Source of the DNA: an uncultured Treponema sp.
GTDB lineage: Bacteria > Spirochaetota > Spirochaetia > Treponematales > Treponemataceae
Reading direction: 5' to 3'
NCBI GenBank assembly: GCA_947167745.1
Contig: CAMVJE010000065.1
Span: 1-8,146, forward strand
Length of the DNA stretch: 8,146 nt
Shown: positions 4,550-8,146 of the stretch, piece after piece
Layout: each line of letters starts with the position of its first letter
How positions within the stretch are numbered: position 1 is the stretch's first letter
Position numbers and translations under genes: made by a program
Notes under the pieces: generated by a model
The model's database searches: none
Seen by the model: the letters and a program-made list of their open reading frames with translations, nothing else
What the model was told of the DNA's origin: nothing

Positions 4550-4597
4550 AGATTGCCATGAGCGTTCCGCAGCTTCGTACGAGTACGGCAATGACAG
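4550..4597 (-). repeat. Inverted, longer copy of the TGTCAT hairpin repeat
   Basis: Read on the minus strand this begins TGTCAT-TGCC and ends TGGCA-ATCT, the same ends as the compact copies nearby, but the interior is longer and contains GTAC-TC-GTAC. It is head to head with the copy at 4605-4637: their AATGACA and TGTCATT ends form an inverted repeat around GTTTTTTG. Confidence 0.45.
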
Positions 4598-4604
4598 TTT
4601 TTTG

Positions 4605-4637
4605 TGTCATTCCCCGGCGTGACCGGGGAATATCTTA
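4605..4637 (+). repeat. Short hairpin repeat (copy A) containing the carB stop codon
   Basis: Scaffold TGTCAT, 7-bp stem TCCCCGG, CG, TGA, CCGGGGA, then ATATCTTA. The stem is perfect. The final TTA is the carB stop codon on the minus strand, so the repeat supplies the end of the gene. Confidence 0.65.
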
Positions 4638-7600
4638 TTTAATTAACGAATGATATTCCTGCAGAGATTTAACTCCACCTTCTCCACCATTACCGTTCTT
4701 TACAGCCTCAATTCCCTTAACCGCAGCGAGTGCACCGGCGATTGTAGTGATGTAAGATACCTTGTACTTGAGACAAGCTTTACGTATCGTCTTCCTGTCT
4801 TCAGCATAGTTGCGTTTAGCCTTTGGTGTGTTGATTACCAAACAAACTTCTTTGTTCATAATCAAGTCCACTACATCCGGGCGGCCGGCACCAATCTTGT
4901 TTACAACGTCGCACTTGATTCCGTTTGCGTTGTAGAAGTCTGCGGTGCCCTGTGTTCCAACCAGTGTAAAGCCCAGGTTCTTCAAAGTCTTTCCGATTTC
5001 GAGAACCTGATCTTTCTGGCCTTCCTTGTTGCTGAGGGAAATAAGAACCTTCTTGTTTTCCCAGGCAGCAGGTGCGTGTGGGAGTTCTGAACCTGCAGCT
5101 TCCTGTGATTTATAGAATGCCAGTGGGAAGTTTTCAGCAAGACCGAGAACTTCGCCAGTTGAACGCATTTCAGGTCCAAGGATTGGGTCAACTCCAGGGA
5201 AACGAGCCCATGGCAATACAGCCTCTTTTGCTCCGTAGTAAGGAATCTTTTTATCTTTGAGGCCGAGTGATTCAAGTGATTCACCAAGCATCATTCGGGT
5301 TGCAAGGCGGGCCATCTGTGTGTCACAAACCTTTGATACGAGTGGCACAGTGCGGCTTGCACGTGGGTTAGCTTCGATTACATAAACCTTTCCGTTTTCA
5401 ATTGCGTACTGCATGTTCATCAAACCGCAAACGTGGAGGCTTTCTGCAATCTTCTTTGTATATTCTTTGATTGTTGCAAGGTTGTCAGCTGGAATCGAAA
5501 CTGGAGGAATTACACAAGCTGAGTCACCAGAGTGAATACCTGCAAGCTCAACATGCTCCATAACGGCCGGGATGTAAACGTGTGTGCTGTCAGCCAAAGC
5601 ATCAGCTTCACATTCAAGGGCATTCTTCAAGAAGCGGTCAATGAGGAGCGGGCGGTCCGGTGTTACACCAACAGCCTTTTCAACATATTCTTTCAAAGTT
5701 GCTTCGTCGTAGATTACTTCCATTCCGCGTCCGCCCAAAACGAAGCTTGGACGAATCATGATAGGGTAGCCAATCTTATCAGCGCAAGCCTTAGCCTCAT
5801 TAAAGTCAATTGCCATTCCGCTTTCAGGCATCGGGATTTCAAGTTTTTCCATCATGTGGCGGAAGAGGTCGCGGTCTTCGGCGATGTCGATTGAGTCGAT
5901 GCTTGTACCGAGGATGTTTACGCCGTTTTCCTGAAGTTCGCGGGCAATGTTAAGTGGAGTCTGTCCACCAAACTGAACGATAACTCCGAATGGCTTTTCC
6001 TTTTCATAAATCTGAAGAACGTCTTCTGTAGTAACTGGCTCGAAGTAAAGCTTATCAGAAGTATCATAGTCAGTAGAAACAGTTTCTGGGTTACAGTTTA
6101 CGATGATTGTTTCGTAGCCAAGTTCCTTGAGCTGCATAGCCGCATGACAGCAACAGTAGTCAAATTCAATACCCTGACCAATTCTGTTAGGACCACCGCC
6201 CAAAATCATAATCTTCTTCTTGTTGTCTGTTGCAACAGAAGTGTCTTTTTCTGCATTGTAAGTTGAGTAGTAGTAGCAGGCATTTTCAACACCGCTTACA
6301 GGAACGCGTAGCCATGCTTCTTTAATACCAAGCTCATTGCGTCTCTTGCGGATATCTTTTTCAGCAACCTTCAAAATCTTTGACAAATACTTGTCGCTGA
6401 AACCGTCCTTCTTAGCCTGAATAAGAAGCTTGTCTTCTGGAACGCGTCCAGGATTCTTAAGCATTTCCTCTTCAAGGTCAACAAGCTCTTTCATCTGCTG
6501 GAGGAAGAACTCTTTAACGTATGTAATTTCAGAAAGCTTAGCCAGAGGAACACCCTTACGGATTGCTTCGTAAAGCTGGAAGTAGCGCTCGCTCGAAGCA
6601 GTCTTAAGCATTTCGCAAAGTTCATCAGCGCTCTTCTTATTAAAGTCTTTTGCAAAACCAAGACCAGAGCGGCCGTTTTCAAGACCACGGATAGCCTTCT
6701 GGAAAGTTTCCTTAAAGTTCTTACCGATGGCCATAACTTCACCAACGGCCTTCATAGAAGTTCCAAGTTCATCTTTTGTTCCGCGGAACTTTTCAAATGC
6801 CCAGCGAGCAAACTTAAGAACAACGTAGTCTCCATCAGGAGCGCCGCCCAAAGTATATTTTTCAAGAGTACCATCACGCCAGTAAGGAATCTCGTCGAGA
6901 GTCAAACCACTGGCAAGTTTTGCAGAAATCAGCGCGATAGGGAAACCTGTAGCCTTAGAAGCCAAAGCAGAAGAACGAGAAGTACGTGGGTTAATCTCAA
7001 TAATAACAACACGGCCAGTCTTAGGATTGTGAGCAAACTGAACGTTAGTTCCACCGATAACACCGATGTTCTCAACAATCTTAAATGCCATTTCCTGAAG
7101 CTTCTTTTCCAGGTCTTTGTCGATAGTCATGAAAGGAGCGGCACAGAAAGAGTCACCAGTGTGAACACCAACCGCATCAATATTTTCGATAGTACAGATT
7201 GCAACCATCTGATTCTTAGAGTCGCGGACAACTTCAACTTCAAGCTCTTCCCAACCAAGAATAGACTCTTCAATCAAACACTGGTGAGTCATAGAAAGAT
7301 CCAGACCGTTGGCAACAATAGTGCGCAGCTCTTCAACATTGTAGCAGAAACCGCCGCCCTGACCGCCCATTGTATAAGCAGGGCGAACAACCAAAGGGAA
7401 GCCGATTTCTTCAGCAATCTTTTCAGCACCTTCAACAGTGTGACAGATTCCCGAGCGAGGAGTGTCGATACCAAGGCTCTTCATTGTCTCCTTGAAAATC
7501 TCACGGTCCTCACCGCGCTCAATAGCATCAAGGTTTACACCAATAACTTTTACACCGTATTTATCAAGAACGCCAGCCTTGTTCAGCTCCATAGCCATGT

Positions 7601-7886
7601 TCAAACCTGTCTGACCACCAAGGTTTGGTAAAAGTGCATCAGGTCGTTCCTTTTCAATAATCTGAGAAAGACGCTCAACATTCAGCGGCTCAATGTAAGT
7701 AGCGTCCGCCATAACCGGGTCAGTCATAATAGTAGCCGGGTTAGAGTTTACCAACACAATCTTGTAGCCCAGTTCGCGCAAAGCTTTACAAGCCTGAGTT
7801 CCCGAATAGTCAAATTCGCAAGCCTGCCCGATAACAATTGGACCCGAACCAATAATCAAAACCTTTTTGATGTCTTCTCGTTTCAT
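4635..7886 (-). CDS. carB: Carbamoyl-phosphate synthetase large subunit
   Basis: 1083 aa, against 1073 in E. coli. CarB makes carbamoyl phosphate from bicarbonate, glutamine-derived ammonia and two ATP, feeding pyrimidine and arginine synthesis; it works in the cytosol with the glutaminase CarA, which is not in the window. The two homologous synthetase halves are clear. The first carries KKVLIIGSGPIVIGQ (from residue 6), GGQTGLN and IEINPRTSRSSALASK (about 297); an oligomerisation segment covers about 400-555. The second carries KKIMILGGGPNRIGQG (from about 559), GGQTPLN and VIEANPRASR (about 838). From about 940 comes the MGS-like allosteric domain with VGTQGTADFY and NTPKAKR. AGGAG six bases before the ATG fixes the start. 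A terminator on each side implies its own promoter, which I could not find. Residues 791-909 are duplicated at the left edge of the window. Confidence 0.98.
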   Translation of the reverse strand: MKREDIKKVLIIGSGPIVIGQACEFDYSGTQACKALRELGYKIVLVNSNPATIMTDPVMADATYIEPLNVERLSQIIEKERPDALLPNLGGQTGLNMAMELNKAGVLDKYGVKVIGVNLDAIERGEDREIFKETMKSLGIDTPRSGICHTVEGAEKIAEEIGFPLVVRPAYTMGGQGGGFCYNVEELRTIVANGLDLSMTHQCLIEESILGWEELEVEVVRDSKNQMVAICTIENIDAVGVHTGDSFCAAPFMTIDKDLEKKLQEMAFKIVENIGVIGGTNVQFAHNPKTGRVVIIEINPRTSRSSALASKATGFPIALISAKLASGLTLDEIPYWRDGTLEKYTLGGAPDGDYVVLKFARWAFEKFRGTKDELGTSMKAVGEVMAIGKNFKETFQKAIRGLENGRSGLGFAKDFNKKSADELCEMLKTASSERYFQLYEAIRKGVPLAKLSEITYVKEFFLQQMKELVDLEEEMLKNPGRVPEDKLLIQAKKDGFSDKYLSKILKVAEKDIRKRRNELGIKEAWLRVPVSGVENACYYYSTYNAEKDTSVATDNKKKIMILGGGPNRIGQGIEFDYCCCHAAMQLKELGYETIIVNCNPETVSTDYDTSDKLYFEPVTTEDVLQIYEKEKPFGVIVQFGGQTPLNIARELQENGVNILGTSIDSIDIAEDRDLFRHMMEKLEIPMPESGMAIDFNEAKACADKIGYPIMIRPSFVLGGRGMEVIYDEATLKEYVEKAVGVTPDRPLLIDRFLKNALECEADALADSTHVYIPAVMEHVELAGIHSGDSACVIPPVSIPADNLATIKEYTKKIAESLHVCGLMNMQYAIENGKVYVIEANPRASRTVPLVSKVCDTQMARLATRMMLGESLESLGLKDKKIPYYGAKEAVLPWARFPGVDPILGPEMRSTGEVLGLAENFPLAFYKSQEAAGSELPHAPAAWENKKVLISLSNKEGQKDQVLEIGKTLKNLGFTLVGTQGTADFYNANGIKCDVVNKIGAGRPDVVDLIMNKEVCLVINTPKAKRNYAEDRKTIRKACLKYKVSYITTIAGALAAVKGIEAVKNGNGGEGGVKSLQEYHSLIK

Positions 7887-7898
7887 CTATATCTCCTG

Positions 7899-7929
7899 TG
7901 TCATGTTCGGGCTTGACCCGGACATCTTA
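7899..7929 (+). repeat. Short hairpin repeat (copy B) abutting the carB ribosome-binding site
   Basis: Same scaffold as copy A: TGTCAT, stem GTTCGGG, CT, TGA, CCCGGAC, then ATCTTA. The stem pairs at all seven positions with one G-T. It begins one base beyond the carB AGGAG, so the hairpin would form in the carB leader just upstream of the ribosome-binding site. Confidence 0.6.
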
Positions 7930-7960
7930 AAAACCAATTTTTGGGCGTTCCCCTCCAGTC

Positions 7961-7991
7961 TGTCATTGCCGTGCCTGACACGGCAATCCCA
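7961..7991 (+). repeat. Short hairpin repeat (copy C)
   Basis: TGTCAT, stem TGCCGTG, CC, TGA, CACGGCA, then ATCCCA. The 7-bp stem is perfect and differs in sequence from copies A and B while the flanks and the TGA are kept. Confidence 0.6.
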
Positions 7992-8091
7992 TCCTTACAG
8001 GCCGGGCTTTTCGGGGTTCCGCTATCGCTTCATTGCGTCGTTCGCTTCGCTCACTAAGCAACGGCTTCGCCGCCCCTACAATCCCTAACGC
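7992..8091. repeat. GC-rich intergenic repeat upstream of carB
   Basis: A block with several small self-complementary motifs (GGCTTCGCC, TTCGCTTCGC, GCCGGGC with CCCGG-like partners) and no plausible ORF. It occupies the place where a carB promoter would be expected, yet I find no acceptable -35/-10 pair on the minus strand. It looks like the same class of dispersed element as 357-450, though not an evident copy of it. Confidence 0.4.
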
Positions 8092-8123
8092 AAAAAAAAA
8101 GCGAACTCTAAAAAAGAATTCGC
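8092..8123 (-). terminator. Intrinsic terminator of the gene upstream of carB
   Basis: Minus-strand GCGAATTC (8123-8116) pairs with GAGTTCGC (8108-8101), one mismatch, around a 7-base T-rich loop, then nine T (8100-8092). It would stop transcripts entering from the right before they reach carB. The last 23 bases of the window (8124-8146) show nothing recognisable. Confidence 0.75.
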
Positions 8124-8146
8124 CGTTAAATTCAAATAATAATAGT

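Noticed and set aside
4400..4591. 63-codon minus-strand frame between the EEP gene and carB
   Set aside because: It overlaps the carB terminator and the inverted hairpin repeat, and its translation is read through those elements; it is not a gene.
357..4634. Complete integrative or transposable element
   Set aside because: No integrase, recombinase or transposase and no terminal inverted repeats are visible; only the repeated carB segment suggests mobility.
5532..5894. 120-codon open frame on the plus strand inside carB
   Set aside because: Antisense shadow of conserved carB sequence, as for several shorter ones at 4650-5090 and 5072-5260.
7029..7631. 200-codon open frame on the plus strand inside carB
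   Set aside because: It is antisense to a strongly conserved carB region and reflects codon bias; its translation has no domain-like character and no ribosome-binding site stands out.

Overview
The window is AT-rich bacterial DNA with sharply GC-richer intergenic repeats. Three small lipoproteins with the loose lipoboxes typical of spirochaetes (FFSC, VTSC, FFGC), together with the repeat-filled intergenic regions, suggest a host-associated spirochaete such as Treponema. This is an inference from style, not from a marker gene; I would put it at a little better than even odds.

Right half (about 4494-8123): one intact housekeeping gene on the minus strand, carB (large subunit of carbamoyl-phosphate synthetase). 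It is insulated by a strong intrinsic terminator on each side and bracketed by copies of a short hairpin repeat whose stems covary. One repeat copy contains the carB stop codon and another abuts its ribosome-binding site.

Left edge (1-356): a second, displaced piece of carB on the same strand, matching residues 791-909 of the intact gene. By hand alignment it differs at 24 of 356 bases, and every difference is synonymous. The homology stops abruptly at base 356, next to a GC-rich hairpin repeat. Everything between this stump and the intact gene (about 357-4500) therefore looks like an accessory segment lodged between two carB copies.

Accessory segment: (i) a type III toxin-antitoxin locus (minus strand, about 358-1077) with a ToxN/AbiQ-family endoribonuclease, a strong sigma70-type promoter, a roughly 72-nt non-coding RNA that can fold as an H-type pseudoknot, and a terminator whose U-tract runs directly into the toxin ATG; (ii) a four-gene minus-strand cassette (about 1106-3115) of a small membrane protein followed by three predicted lipoproteins; (iii) a divergent XRE-type regulator (3249-3533) whose promoter overlaps that of the cassette at the -35 box, with a perfect 11-bp inverted repeat as probable operator; (iv) a solitary endonuclease/exonuclease/phosphatase-fold protein (3654-4403). 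Genes iii and iv have -10 elements only a few bases before ATG and no Shine-Dalgarno, so they look leaderless.

The likely working units are an RNA-neutralised toxin (phage defence or element maintenance), a repressor-controlled envelope lipoprotein operon of unknown purpose, and the carB gene used as, or caught in, the recombination site. No integrase, transposase, tRNA, rRNA or CRISPR array is visible.
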